Positions 7,158-14,727 of a stretch of DNA of 49,234 nt are shown here, in pieces. A model generated the notes under the pieces. It ran no database searches. It had not been told where the DNA came from and saw only the letters and a program-made list of their open reading frames with translations. Each line of letters begins with the position of its first letter. Position 1 is the first letter of the stretch. The position numbers and the translations under genes were made by a program. The stretch is from the NCBI GenBank assembly GCA_947388185.1, contig CANDQP010000008.1, positions 1 to 49,234 of the forward strand. The letters run 5' to 3'. Source of the stretch: an uncultured Dorea sp. (GTDB taxonomy: Bacteria > Bacillota > Clostridia > Lachnospirales > Lachnospiraceae).

Positions 7158-8252
7158 ATGGGGCTTGCGGTTCGTATTAAGAAAAAATTAGGTGATTTTT
7201 GTCTGGACGTTGGATTTCAGAGCGAGTCTTCACGCATCGGTATCCTTGGCGCATCCGGCTGCGGGAAGAGCATGACGCTAAAGAACATCGCGGGGATCGA
7301 GACGCCGGACCAGGGAGAGATCACGGTGAATGGGCATACCTTCTATCATTCAGATGAAAAGATAAATGTGAAGCCGCAGAAGCGTAAGGTGGGCTATCTC
7401 TTTCAGAATTACGCATTATTCCCGACCATGACGGTGGCGAAGAATATTGAGGCCGGGTTAAAAGGATCGAAACAGGAGAAGAAAAAGAGAGTGGATGAGA
7501 TGATCCGAACCTTCCAGTTAGAGGGGTTAAAGGAGCGCCTGCCGGGAGAACTGTCCGGAGGGCAGCAGCAGCGGGCGGCTCTTGCACGAATCATGGCCTA
7601 TGGACCGGATGTGATTCTGCTAGATGAACCCTTCTCTGCAATGGATATGTTTCTTAAGGACCGGCTGCAACAGGAATTGATCGAAATGCTCTCGGATTAT
7701 CGTGGAATTGTGATCCTTGTGTCCCACAACAGAGATGAGATCTACCGGTTCAGTGAAGAATTGATCATCATGGACAGAGGTGCTGTGGTCACATCCGGGA
7801 AGACGAAAGAGATCTTCGCCAATCCCGGCAAGAGGGAGGCGGCGCGCCTTACCGGATGTAAGAATATCTCGAGGATTCAGCGGCTTGATGCCCATAAAAT
7901 GAAGGCGCTTGACTGGGGGACGGAGCTTACGCTTCAAAGAGAGATACCGGAGGATACCGCTTATGTCGGATTCCGTGCACATGAATTTATCCCCGTCTGG
8001 GGAGAACGGCGGGAGAACTGTATCAGGGTGCAGCTTGCGGGACAGGCGGAGCTGCCTTTTGAGAAGAATTTTTATCTGCTTCCGGAGAAGGAGAAGACGG
8101 ATCCATGCGGGGAAGAAGGGGAGGGGGAAGAACGGCAGGATATGCAGAATTTGTGCTGGTTTCTTCAGAAGGATAAGTGGCGGATGCTGGAAGATAAGGG
8201 GATGCCGGATTACCTGCAGTTTCGGGAGGAGCAGTTGTTGCTGCTGTCTTAG
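7158..8252 (+). CDS. modC: Molybdate ABC transporter ATP-binding protein ModC
   Basis: ABC ATPase with Walker A GASGCGKS, Q-loop FQNYALFP, signature LSGGQQQR, Walker B VILLDEP and H-loop SHN. ATG 7158, with GAAAGGGAAA upstream, gives the usual N-terminus MGLAVRIKKKLGDF; the in-frame ATG at 7122 lacks a ribosome site. About 364 aa, longer than the core. The region after ~residue 235 corresponds to the molybdate-binding (TOBE/MOP-like) end but is divergent and carries an acidic Glu/Gly stretch near residues 315-325. Last gene of the molybdenum locus. Confidence 0.93.
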   Translation: MGLAVRIKKKLGDFCLDVGFQSESSRIGILGASGCGKSMTLKNIAGIETPDQGEITVNGHTFYHSDEKINVKPQKRKVGYLFQNYALFPTMTVAKNIEAGLKGSKQEKKKRVDEMIRTFQLEGLKERLPGELSGGQQQRAALARIMAYGPDVILLDEPFSAMDMFLKDRLQQELIEMLSDYRGIVILVSHNRDEIYRFSEELIIMDRGAVVTSGKTKEIFANPGKREAARLTGCKNISRIQRLDAHKMKALDWGTELTLQREIPEDTAYVGFRAHEFIPVWGERRENCIRVQLAGQAELPFEKNFYLLPEKEKTDPCGEEGEGEERQDMQNLCWFLQKDKWRMLEDKGMPDYLQFREEQLLLLS

Positions 8253-8327
8253 GTATTCCTATGCCGATAGTTTAAGCTGTTACCATTTTGCTAATCATTT
8301 AACAAAATTTACTGTGTCATTTTGGGG

Positions 8328-8333
8328 TATAAT
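8328..8333 (+). promoter_or_regulatory. Candidate -10 box of the Panacea/GNAT pair
   Basis: A perfect TATAAT lies 81 nt before the first TA gene, in an AT-rich gap after modC. I see no good -35 at 16-18 bp; TTTACT at 8308-8313 is only 14 bp away. A regulated or non-canonical promoter is possible. Confidence 0.4.
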
Positions 8334-8419
8334 GTTGTAAAATAATATTGAAAATGGTACACTATTAGCATCATAATCAAAGACCGCTGCGAGCGGGAAT
8401 AAAACGAGGAGGGATGTAT

Positions 8420-8869
8420 ATGGAAAAGACAATGTGCGTAGCAAAAGCGTTGTATGATATGTATTATATGCAATTTGGTGTATATATGGATGAAATGAAA
8501 ATGCATAAGCTTATGTATTTTTCACAGAGAGAATCCCTCATGTGCTATAATCAGCCTTTATTTGACGGCACTTTTTATGGTTGGAAGTATGGCCCTGTAT
8601 TGAAAGAAGTCAGAAGAGAGTATAAGTTTGAGACATTCTTTGTATCGGCTGTGGAAGGGGTAAGTGAAACTACTCAGAAGTTGCTGAAAAGAGTGCTTGA
8701 CAGATATGGATCGCTTTCTTCCTGGAAATTGAGTAGTTTGTCGCATGAGGAATTTTCATGGAAAAAGGCAAGGGCAGGACTTGCATCGGGTGAAGATGGG
8801 GATGTCGCACTTTCTCTGAATGCAATGAAGGTGGATGCAACAAAAGAAATTGTTGCAAGAGAGCGTTAA
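8420..8869 (+). CDS. Panacea-domain (SocA-like, DUF4065) putative antitoxin
   Basis: The segment MKMHKLMYFSQRESLMCYNQ, followed by FDGTFYGWKYGPVLKEV and a later 'SSLSHEEFSWKKAR', is characteristic of the Panacea/DUF4065 family. These proteins are promiscuous antitoxins or protein-interaction adaptors. ATG 8420 is chosen because GAGGAGGG ends at 8413; an ATG at 8414 directly abuts that site. About 149 aa, no membrane segment. The gene is much more AT-rich than the molybdenum operon before it, a sign of transfer. The partner gene starts ~12 nt downstream, so the two form an operon with antitoxin first. Confidence 0.85.
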   Translation: MEKTMCVAKALYDMYYMQFGVYMDEMKMHKLMYFSQRESLMCYNQPLFDGTFYGWKYGPVLKEVRREYKFETFFVSAVEGVSETTQKLLKRVLDRYGSLSSWKLSSLSHEEFSWKKARAGLASGEDGDVALSLNAMKVDATKEIVARER

Positions 8870-8881
8870 CATAGAGATGAG

Positions 8882-9739
8882 GTGAGTATTATTAACACGG
8901 CGGAAAAGCGGAATTACTTTCGAGAATTCAAATGTGAAGTACTAACATCTACTCCCTATAACAAAGAGTTGGTTAAAAGCTTTGTATCGAAAAAAGCCAG
9001 GAATCAACTTGAATTATATATTACAAGCGAAGACAAGGCATGGGCTGAGGATACTGAAGGTGAAACAAGAGTTTACTTGATTAAAGATGAATCCGGCAGA
9101 ATTGCCTTGTTTTTTTCTATTAAATGTGGTTTGCTGATCGGTGAAAATCCTAAATATAGATTGACGGAGGATGAAAGACAGTTTGTTGATATACTGATTG
9201 AAGCCAAAAAAGAGGGGAATGAGAAAGCAAGAGAGAATTACTATGATGCGGGTCTGTCCTTATATGGTGAAAGAGTAGACGTTCTGTTTGAGATAGCGGA
9301 TAAAAGAGTGGAATCAAAGATGGAAGCCAAGGCTACAGGACAAGTTGAAAATTGGAAGGTAGAAAAGTGTGTGTCGGCAATCGAACTGAGACATTTTTGT
9401 AAAAATGAAAGCTATCAGATACCTGAGAAAGTGGGAATACCTTTAGGGTTTGGATTGTTTTGGGAACAAATAGTACCTACAATATTAGATATAACGAAGC
9501 ATGTAGGATGCAAATACATATATTTGTTTGCGGCAGACAGAACGGAAGAATTTGAAGCGTCAGATATGAAAAAACTGGTAAGATATTATAAAAATGCATT
9601 CAAGTTTTATGAGTGTGATGAAGATGATCTGATAATTGTAAAACCAGATTATGATGAAGATTGTTATGGATTAATACAAGAGGTAAGTGGACTTGAAAAA
9701 AATAGGGACGCTGTATGGCATGAGTTCTCAGATGTATAA
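8882..9739 (+). CDS. GNAT-like acetyltransferase, probable toxin partner of the Panacea protein
   Basis: The C-terminal ~130 residues resemble GNAT proteins. 'SAIELRHFCKNE' is followed by a long helix, then 'GCKYIYLFAADRTEEFE' and 'LVRYYKNAFKFYECDEDDL', matching the fourth-strand/helix region and the YY motif. The N-terminal half is not recognised. No ATG starts this frame near the end of the Panacea gene. GTG 8882 is the first candidate, but GAGGTGAG at 8878-8886 overlaps it, so an ATT start at 8888 or 8891 cannot be excluded. About 285 aa, AT-rich like its neighbour. Pairing of Panacea with GNAT-type partners is known; toxicity here is inferred. Confidence 0.65.
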   Translation: MSIINTAEKRNYFREFKCEVLTSTPYNKELVKSFVSKKARNQLELYITSEDKAWAEDTEGETRVYLIKDESGRIALFFSIKCGLLIGENPKYRLTEDERQFVDILIEAKKEGNEKARENYYDAGLSLYGERVDVLFEIADKRVESKMEAKATGQVENWKVEKCVSAIELRHFCKNESYQIPEKVGIPLGFGLFWEQIVPTILDITKHVGCKYIYLFAADRTEEFEASDMKKLVRYYKNAFKFYECDEDDLIIVKPDYDEDCYGLIQEVSGLEKNRDAVWHEFSDV

Positions 9740-9771
9740 GAAGTTATTATAGGATATTTCATTTATTGATT

Positions 9772-10203
9772 ATGAAAAGATTGATTGAATATATGTTTCT
9801 TCTCTTATTAGCCACAGCCGCATGGAAAGATATCCATACAAGGCGCATCCCCAATGCGATCGTCCTTGGAATAGCGGCGGCAGGTATCTTCTCTATTCCG
9901 TTTTTCCCTGCAATCAGTCTTGTGGACAGAGGGATTGGCGTGTTCTGTGTAAGCCTGCCCCTTTTAATTCTTACAATGATTGTACCGGGAAGTTTCGGCG
10001 GCGGAGACATTAAGTTAATGGCTGCCAGCGGAATATTCCTGGGATGGGAAGCTAATCTTGAGGCATTCGCGCTGGCAGTTTTCTTGGCCGGGGGTTATTG
10101 TATCTGGATGCTTCTTAGAAAGAAGCTTAGCCGAAGGGAGCGGATCGCATTCGGACCATTTTTATGTGCGGGAATCGTTGCAAAGATGCTTATAGCTCTT
10201 TAA
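9772..10203 (+). CDS. A24-family prepilin peptidase (single-domain)
   Basis: This membrane aspartyl protease would cleave class-III (type IV or Flp) prepilin leaders. The two catalytic aspartates are visible: WKDIHTRRIPN (Asp20) and the FGGGDIKLM motif near residue 80. About 143 aa with four or five hydrophobic segments. It lacks the N-terminal methyltransferase domain of full PilD, which is usual for the TadV/CpaA/FlpD type. ATG 9772 is preferred to TTG 9766. No pilin, ATPase or TadB/C genes are in the window, so it is an orphan here. Confidence 0.85.
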   Translation: MKRLIEYMFLLLLATAAWKDIHTRRIPNAIVLGIAAAGIFSIPFFPAISLVDRGIGVFCVSLPLLILTMIVPGSFGGGDIKLMAASGIFLGWEANLEAFALAVFLAGGYCIWMLLRKKLSRRERIAFGPFLCAGIVAKMLIAL

Positions 10204-10235
10204 TTCCGGCTTTATTCCTTTTATCTTTTTGTTGG

Positions 10236-10265
10236 TTGACTTTTATTTTGCGGAAGGGATATACT
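10236..10265 (+). promoter_or_regulatory. Sigma-A promoter of the MNT antitoxin gene
   Basis: TTGACT (10236-10241), 18-bp spacer, TATACT (10260-10265). It lies 36 nt before the start codon, with GGAAGGGAGG at 10291-10300 as ribosome site. Confidence 0.75.
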
Positions 10266-10301
10266 GTCTATGAACAGCTGAATGTATAGCGGAAGGGAGG
10301 C

Positions 10302-10649
10302 ATGGTTTATGCCCAGACAATACAAAGCCTGATAGATCAGTATATTTCGGAAATTAAGAAAATATATGGTTCTCATCTGCAAAGAGTGATATTATATGGT
10401 TCCTATGCCAGAGGAGATTTTAGAGTGGATTCAGATGTTGATATTATGATATTGCTTGATATGTCTGATTTGGATTTAAAGGTATATAGTCAGGAGCTTG
10501 CTTATATGACCTATGATTTTAATTTAGATAATGACCTTGATATAAAACCAATTGTTAAGAATGAGGATCATTTTAGAAAATGGATTACAAATTATCCGTT
10601 TTATGCAAATATCCATAAAGAAGGGGTAATTTTATATGGAGCAGCCTAA
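10302..10649 (+). CDS. MNT-type nucleotidyltransferase domain protein (antitoxin of an MNT-HEPN pair)
   Basis: The signature 'ILYGSYARGDFRVDSDVDIMILL' region carries GSYARG and the SDVDI aspartate pair of minimal nucleotidyltransferases (MNT). In MNT-HEPN systems the MNT neutralises a HEPN RNase by AMPylation or binding. Length 115 aa, the family's usual size, and all motif residues are present. It is AT-rich and independent of its flanks. Its last 14 nt overlap a second start codon (10636), the standard MNT-HEPN arrangement, but that partner is broken. Confidence 0.85.
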   Translation: MVYAQTIQSLIDQYISEIKKIYGSHLQRVILYGSYARGDFRVDSDVDIMILLDMSDLDLKVYSQELAYMTYDFNLDNDLDIKPIVKNEDHFRKWITNYPFYANIHKEGVILYGAA

Positions 10650-10780
10650 AAAAGATATATGATGACTTTTACATTGCCAGCCGTGAAGAGTCTGAGCGGC
10701 AGATTATGACTGCCGATGAATTTATAAGGTTGGGCGAAAGCTATTGTGTAAAACAAATTGATTCATCAGAAAAGAGTTAG
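10636..10780 (+). pseudogene. HEPN toxin remnant: start and C-terminus kept, middle deleted and out of frame
   Basis: ATG 10636 reads only eight codons (MEQPKKDI) before TGA at 10660. In the +1 frame, from 10658 to the TAG at 10778-10780, 40 codons read YDDFYIASREESERQIMTAD followed by EFIRLGESYC and a short tail. This matches the C-terminal end of HEPN partners ('DYDDFY.AS.EEAE.QI..A.EFI'). The catalytic RxxxxH region is absent, so roughly the first two-thirds of a ~130-residue toxin is lost. The junction lies near 10655-10660. Confidence 0.75.
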
Positions 10781-10795
10781 CATTTTTGGCGGGTG

Positions 10796-10819
10796 GGGGC
10801 TTTTATATCTAAAAGCCCC
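10796..10819. terminator. Strong hairpin between convergent genes
   Basis: GGGGCTTTTA (10796-10805), loop TATC, TAAAAGCCCC (10810-10819): a perfect 10-bp stem between the HEPN remnant and the anti-sigma gene on the other strand. Neither side has a clean U-run, so it may stop transcription only partly; the T/A-rich lower stem partly replaces the U-tract. Confidence 0.5.
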
Positions 10820-10831
10820 TTAGCATTGTCG

Positions 10832-11770
10832 TTATTCCTTAGAAACATATATAGGGAAGCAATCTGCAGGATTTTTTATATTGCGGTAATAATCTATGAA
10901 GCGTTCAAGGAGTTCGTCTTGAGACGTTGTCTCGCCGATTAATTCCATCTCATCAAGCGCTTTCTGAGCATTTCCGTCAATCTGGTATGCCTGGATCGCC
11001 TTTTCTTCTATATGCTTCGGGGCTTTCTCAAGCGTCTGCCCCTCTTCCCAGATCACAAGCTTGTCTTTCTTGCCTTTTCCCCGATAATTGATAGAAGTAC
11101 AAGTATAAGTAGAATCAGGGTCAAGATTTGAATAGAAATCTCCGGAAACTTCCGCGGGGAATATGATGCTCACGGTGTCATAGTAAAAATATTTTTCTTC
11201 GTCTACAGACAACGGATACTGACAATGTAATTCGTAAAAGCCTTCGTGTTTGTCCGAGGTTTTGTCAATAATGTCCATTGATCCCAGTGCCGGCGGATTG
11301 ACCAGCTTCGGGAATTCCAGCGTACAGTAGATGTCCCCGCCCGCCAGTTGGTAGAGTTCCGTGATCTTAATATCTTCTGCCGGTACGGCAAAGACGCTTG
11401 ATTCCAGGAATTCCATCCAGCCGATCTTGACTAAGGCTCCGGCAACTAATAGAAAGAATCCGAGTATTATAATGTTCAGGAAGGTGATCTTCTGGCGGTA
11501 CTTCCTGAGAGATTTTACGAACCGAGCATCTTCATTATTTTCAACATCCTGGTCGGCCGTCACCGGCGGGAACGGTTTCGCGGTCTGTTCGTAAGCCTTG
11601 CGGCATCCTTCGCAGCCTTTTATGTGCTCCTTGATGACTTCGTTGCTTTCCTCGCTGCATACGTCGTCTTCATACAGGATCAGCAGATCCCGGACTACGC
11701 CGCAGGGAATAGCCTTCTTATTTGAAATGTCAGGATTCTGTTTGCTGTTCATAGTATTCATATTATTCAT
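10832..11770 (-). CDS. Anti-sigma factor, zinc-finger (zf-HC2-like) membrane protein
   Basis: Residues ~20-60 hold a ZAS-type zinc-binding anti-sigma motif: CGVVRDLL... then HIKGCEGC (HxxxCxxC) before AYEQ. One transmembrane helix follows at ~95-115 (ITFLNIIILGFFLLVAGALV), then ~190 extracytoplasmic residues I do not recognise, a likely sensor domain. It would hold the adjacent ECF sigma factor at the membrane until a signal frees it. ATG 11770 has AAGGAGGG 8 nt upstream. It starts 35 nt after the sigma gene ends. Length 312 aa. Confidence 0.85.
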   Translation of the reverse strand: MNNMNTMNSKQNPDISNKKAIPCGVVRDLLILYEDDVCSEESNEVIKEHIKGCEGCRKAYEQTAKPFPPVTADQDVENNEDARFVKSLRKYRQKITFLNIIILGFFLLVAGALVKIGWMEFLESSVFAVPAEDIKITELYQLAGGDIYCTLEFPKLVNPPALGSMDIIDKTSDKHEGFYELHCQYPLSVDEEKYFYYDTVSIIFPAEVSGDFYSNLDPDSTYTCTSINYRGKGKKDKLVIWEEGQTLEKAPKHIEEKAIQAYQIDGNAQKALDEMELIGETTSQDELLERFIDYYRNIKNPADCFPIYVSKE

Positions 11771-11805
11771 TCTTTTTCCCTCCTTTTTGCAACGTCAGCA
11801 TATGT

Positions 11806-12288
11806 CTATATAAGTTCCCGGATCTTCTCTTTCGCCCGGTGGTAAGTGACTCTGGCCCATCCTTCCTTGCGCCCGAATATCTCGCCGATTTCCCGAAAAG
11901 ACAGTTCACCAAGTGTTCGGAGTGTGAAGACCTCTTTGTAAGGTTCTTCCAGATAATGCAGGATCTTATAGATCGACAGTGCATCGTCCTTCCTGATACA
12001 CGCAGATTCCAGATCGTACGGTGAGACGGCGGCGCATCCGGCTTCCGAAGTATCGGCATTCTCATCCACAGGCTTCTGTTTCTTGAGATGCGACAGGTAG
12101 GTGTTCTTGGCGATCTGGAAGAGCCAGGTCTTGACAGAACATTCGCCGCGGTACTTGCCGATATTCTTCAGAGCCTTGAAGAATGTCTCCTGGGTAATCT
12201 CCTCGGCGGTATCAGGACTTCGGCTCGTAGCGAGGATGAACAGGTAGACGTCTTTAAAATATAACCGGTACATTTCCTCGAATTCCAT
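11806..12288 (-). CDS. ECF RNA polymerase sigma factor
   Basis: 160 aa. Region 2 is at ~5-70 ('MYRLYFKDVYLFILATSRSP', 'AEEITQETFFKALKNIGKYRG', 'VKTWLFQIAKNTY') and region 4 at ~105-158 ('LEEPYKEVFTLRTLGELSFR', 'EIGEIFGRKEGWARVTYHRA'). There is no region 1.1 or 3, as expected for group IV sigma factors. GAGGTGAT precedes the start. The anti-sigma gene follows on the same transcript. Two candidate promoters lie upstream on this strand, one of ECF type, which suggests positive autoregulation. Confidence 0.93.
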   Translation of the reverse strand: MEFEEMYRLYFKDVYLFILATSRSPDTAEEITQETFFKALKNIGKYRGECSVKTWLFQIAKNTYLSHLKKQKPVDENADTSEAGCAAVSPYDLESACIRKDDALSIYKILHYLEEPYKEVFTLRTLGELSFREIGEIFGRKEGWARVTYHRAKEKIRELI

Positions 12289-12310
12289 TGTGTATCACCT
12301 CCTTCATTTA

Positions 12311-12339
12311 TTAGACTCCCCAGAATATGTTTCGTTACA
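12311..12339 (-). promoter_or_regulatory. Candidate ECF-type autoregulatory promoter
   Basis: On the minus strand: TGTAAC (12339-12334), 17-bp spacer, GTCTAA (12316-12311), 23 nt before the sigma start codon. The -35 resembles the AAC-containing box of SigW/SigV-like factors (TGAAAC/TGTAAC) and the -10 carries GTC. The leader would be very short. Confidence 0.5.
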
Positions 12340-12354
12340 AGGTATGGAAAAATA

Positions 12355-12383
12355 ATTATAAACAAATACAAGAAAAGAGTCCA
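12355..12383 (-). promoter_or_regulatory. Sigma-A promoter of the ECF operon
   Basis: On the minus strand: TGGACT (12383-12378), 17-bp spacer, TATAAT (12360-12355). It lies just upstream of the ECF-type promoter and could give basal expression of sigma and anti-sigma. Confidence 0.6.
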
Positions 12384-12401
12384 GAGAATATGATAAAAAA
12401 G

Positions 12402-12431
12402 TAGACAACAGGAATGCAGATGTGGTATGAT
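12402..12431 (+). promoter_or_regulatory. Sigma-A promoter of the DEAD-box helicase gene
   Basis: TAGACA (12402-12407), 18-bp spacer, extended -10 TGGTATGAT with the hexamer at 12426-12431. Divergent from the sigma operon promoters; about 90 nt of leader precede the start. Confidence 0.7.
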
Positions 12432-12523
12432 AATCACCGACACTTTGTAAATGCTCTTTGCTTGGTATCAGGCAGGGAGTATTTTTTATGATTCAAATAG
12501 ATTCAGGAAGGAATAGACTATAT

Positions 12524-14101
12524 ATGGAAGAAGTTAGATTTGAAGAACTGGGATTACGCCCGGAGATTATGAGAGCAGTGAAGAAGATGGGATTCGAGGA
12601 AGCCTCCCCGATCCAGGCAAAAGCGATCCCGGTTATGATGTCCGGACGGGACCTGATCGGGCAGGCACAGACCGGGACCGGCAAGACGGCCGCATTTGGG
12701 ATACCGCTTCTTACGAAGATCAATCCGAAGAATAAGAAGCTGCAGGCGATCGTGCTGTGCCCGACCAGGGAGCTTGCCATACAGGTGGCAGAAGAGATCC
12801 GCAATCTGGCGTATTACATGCACGGCATCAAGGTGCTGCCGATCTACGGCGGGCAGGAGATCGTGAAGCAGATCCGCTCCTTGAAGAGCGGCGTACAGTT
12901 GATTATCGGAACACCTGGACGTGTGATGGATCATATGCGGCGAAGAACGGTGAAGATGGACCAGCTTCACACGGTCGTATTAGATGAGGCGGACGAGATG
13001 CTCAACATGGGTTTCAGGGAGGATATTGAGACGATATTGGAAGAGGTGCCGAAAGAGCGTCAGACGGTACTGTTTTCTGCGACCATGCCTAAGCCGATCC
13101 TGGAGATCACGAAGAAGTACCAGACGGATGCCGAGCTTATCAAGGTGACCAAGAAGGAACTGACGGTTCCGAGCATTGAGCAGTATTATTATGAAGTAAA
13201 GCCGAAGAATAAGGAAGAAGTGTTATCAAGAATCCTTGATATCTATAATCCTAAGCTGTCGGTCGTGTTCTGCAATACGAAGAAGCAGGTGGATCTTCTG
13301 GTAAACGGACTCTTAGGCAGGGGATATTTTGCCGCGGGGCTTCATGGGGATATGAAGCAGGCCCAGAGAGACCGCGTCATGGAGGGATTCCGCAAGGGTA
13401 AGACGGATATCCTGGTAGCGACGGACGTTGCGGCGAGGGGGATCGATGTGGAGGAAGTGGAGGCCGTCTTCAACTACGACCTTCCGCAGGATGACGAATA
13501 TTATGTACACCGGATCGGAAGGACCGGAAGGGCAGGGCGCGTAGGACGGTCATTCTCCTTTGTTTCCGGGCGTGAAGTATATAAGCTTAAGGAGATACAG
13601 CGTTACTGTAAGACGAAGATCTATGCGCAGAAGGTTCCTTCATTAAATGATGTGGCGAATACGAAGATCGAGAAGCTGATGGATACGGTAAACCGGATGA
13701 TCGAAGAAGAAGATCTGACCACATATCTGCAGTTGGTTCAGTCGGAGGTCAATGATTCTGATTATACCAGCATGGATATCGCGGCGGCGCTTCTGAAGCT
13801 GTGCGCAGGAGGCAAAGAAGAGCCTCAGGAAGCATTTGCCGATACCGGAGCCGAAGAGCCGGGGATGGTCCGCCTGTTTATCAATGTAGGGAAGAAGGAC
13901 AAGGCAAGGCCGGGAGATATCCTGGGAGCGCTGGCAGGAGAGAGCGGAATCCCGGGCAGGGTCGTCGGAACGATCGATATGTATGACAAGTACACCTTTG
14001 TAGAAGTTCCGACAGAGTATGCGAGGGAGATCATCAATTCCGTGAACCATACGAAGATCAAAGGGAAATCCGTAGCGGTAGAGCCGGCAAACCAGAAATA
14101 A
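12524..14101 (+). CDS. DEAD-box RNA helicase with C-terminal DbpA-type RNA-binding domain
   Basis: All helicase motifs are visible: Q motif (GFEEASPIQ), AQTGTGKT, PTRELA, TPGR, DEAD, SAT, ATDVAARGID and HRIGRTGRAGR. A linker region follows, then a C-terminal ~75-residue DbpA RNA-recognition-like domain ('VRLFINVGKKDKARPGDILG', ending 'TKIKGKSVAVE'). Proteins of this kind (CshA/DbpA-like) remodel RNA in ribosome assembly, mRNA decay or cold growth. ATG 12524, with AGGAAGG upstream, is preferred; ATG 12488 also has a GGGAG site and would add 12 residues. Length ~525 aa. Its stop codon directly abuts that of the convergent gene at 14102. Confidence 0.93.
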   Translation: MEEVRFEELGLRPEIMRAVKKMGFEEASPIQAKAIPVMMSGRDLIGQAQTGTGKTAAFGIPLLTKINPKNKKLQAIVLCPTRELAIQVAEEIRNLAYYMHGIKVLPIYGGQEIVKQIRSLKSGVQLIIGTPGRVMDHMRRRTVKMDQLHTVVLDEADEMLNMGFREDIETILEEVPKERQTVLFSATMPKPILEITKKYQTDAELIKVTKKELTVPSIEQYYYEVKPKNKEEVLSRILDIYNPKLSVVFCNTKKQVDLLVNGLLGRGYFAAGLHGDMKQAQRDRVMEGFRKGKTDILVATDVAARGIDVEEVEAVFNYDLPQDDEYYVHRIGRTGRAGRVGRSFSFVSGREVYKLKEIQRYCKTKIYAQKVPSLNDVANTKIEKLMDTVNRMIEEEDLTTYLQLVQSEVNDSDYTSMDIAAALLKLCAGGKEEPQEAFADTGAEEPGMVRLFINVGKKDKARPGDILGALAGESGIPGRVVGTIDMYDKYTFVEVPTEYAREIINSVNHTKIKGKSVAVEPANQK

Positions 14102-14581
14102 TTACTGATCTCGTTCGATCCCCTTTGACGAGAAGAATTGCGCGGCATAAGCATCCCACTCCTTCTCCAGGGATTTGTCCAAGGTGAAGGTATTCATGGA
14201 GATACCGGTGATGCATTGAAGGCTTGCCCCGTCATAATGGAAATTCAGGTATAATCCGGTAATCTCTTCCGGACGGAAAGATGTGATCTTATGTTCGCTC
14301 AAGAAGGCAGGGTAGTCTTCGGGTGCAAGCGACAGAATGATCTTAAAATTCAGAGGGGTGCGTTTGCCGCGGATGATGCCGAAGCAATGGTCCCGCAGAT
14401 CCTTCCAGCGGGCGTGATCCTGTTCCGGTTTCTCATCGAAGAAGTCCTTGTGGAGGAAGCCGTCTATGGTAAATCTGCAGAATGTGGTAATCTCGCCTTC
14501 GATCAATACGAAGTGATCGAAGGTATCCTTAAGAAGCAGATGGGACATACAGGATTTGGCTGACAATGTTAACATATTCAT
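14102..14581 (-). CDS. Uncharacterised protein, possibly DUF5721-like
   Basis: 159 aa, no membrane segment or signal peptide. I do not recognise catalytic motifs. It begins MNMLTLSAKSCMSHLLLKDT and has a mixed alpha/beta look, with 'SFRPEEITGLYLNFHYDG' in the C-terminal half. I recall similar short proteins in Lachnospiraceae labelled DUF5721, but this is from memory only. AAAGGAG lies 11 nt before ATG 14581. A GC-rich hairpin at 14606-14622 (CCTCCC / GGGAGG) sits in its 5' leader. Its stop codon touches that of the helicase with no spacer. Confidence 0.6.
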   Translation of the reverse strand: MNMLTLSAKSCMSHLLLKDTFDHFVLIEGEITTFCRFTIDGFLHKDFFDEKPEQDHARWKDLRDHCFGIIRGKRTPLNFKIILSLAPEDYPAFLSEHKITSFRPEEITGLYLNFHYDGASLQCITGISMNTFTLDKSLEKEWDAYAAQFFSSKGIERDQ

Positions 14582-14643
14582 ATAGTGGTCTCCTTTCCGC
14601 GAACCCTCCCGACAGGGGAGGACTCATTAAGTATAGCATATAT

Positions 14644-14672
14644 TTGACTTTTAGGGGGAAAAACAGTACAAT
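14644..14672 (+). promoter_or_regulatory. Sigma-A promoter of the SGNH/MBOAT/DHHW cassette
   Basis: TTGACT (14644-14649), 17-bp spacer, TACAAT (14667-14672). Start codon of the first gene lies 55 nt downstream. Confidence 0.75.
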
Positions 14673-14727
14673 GTGTACAGATTATAACTTGTAGTAATCG
14701 GCCTGACAGAGGGAGTGCTCATAGATT

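Noticed and set aside
7909..8340. Plus-strand frame of 143 codons overlapping the modC end
   Set aside because: Cys/Arg-rich, out of frame with modC, no ribosome site; a shadow.
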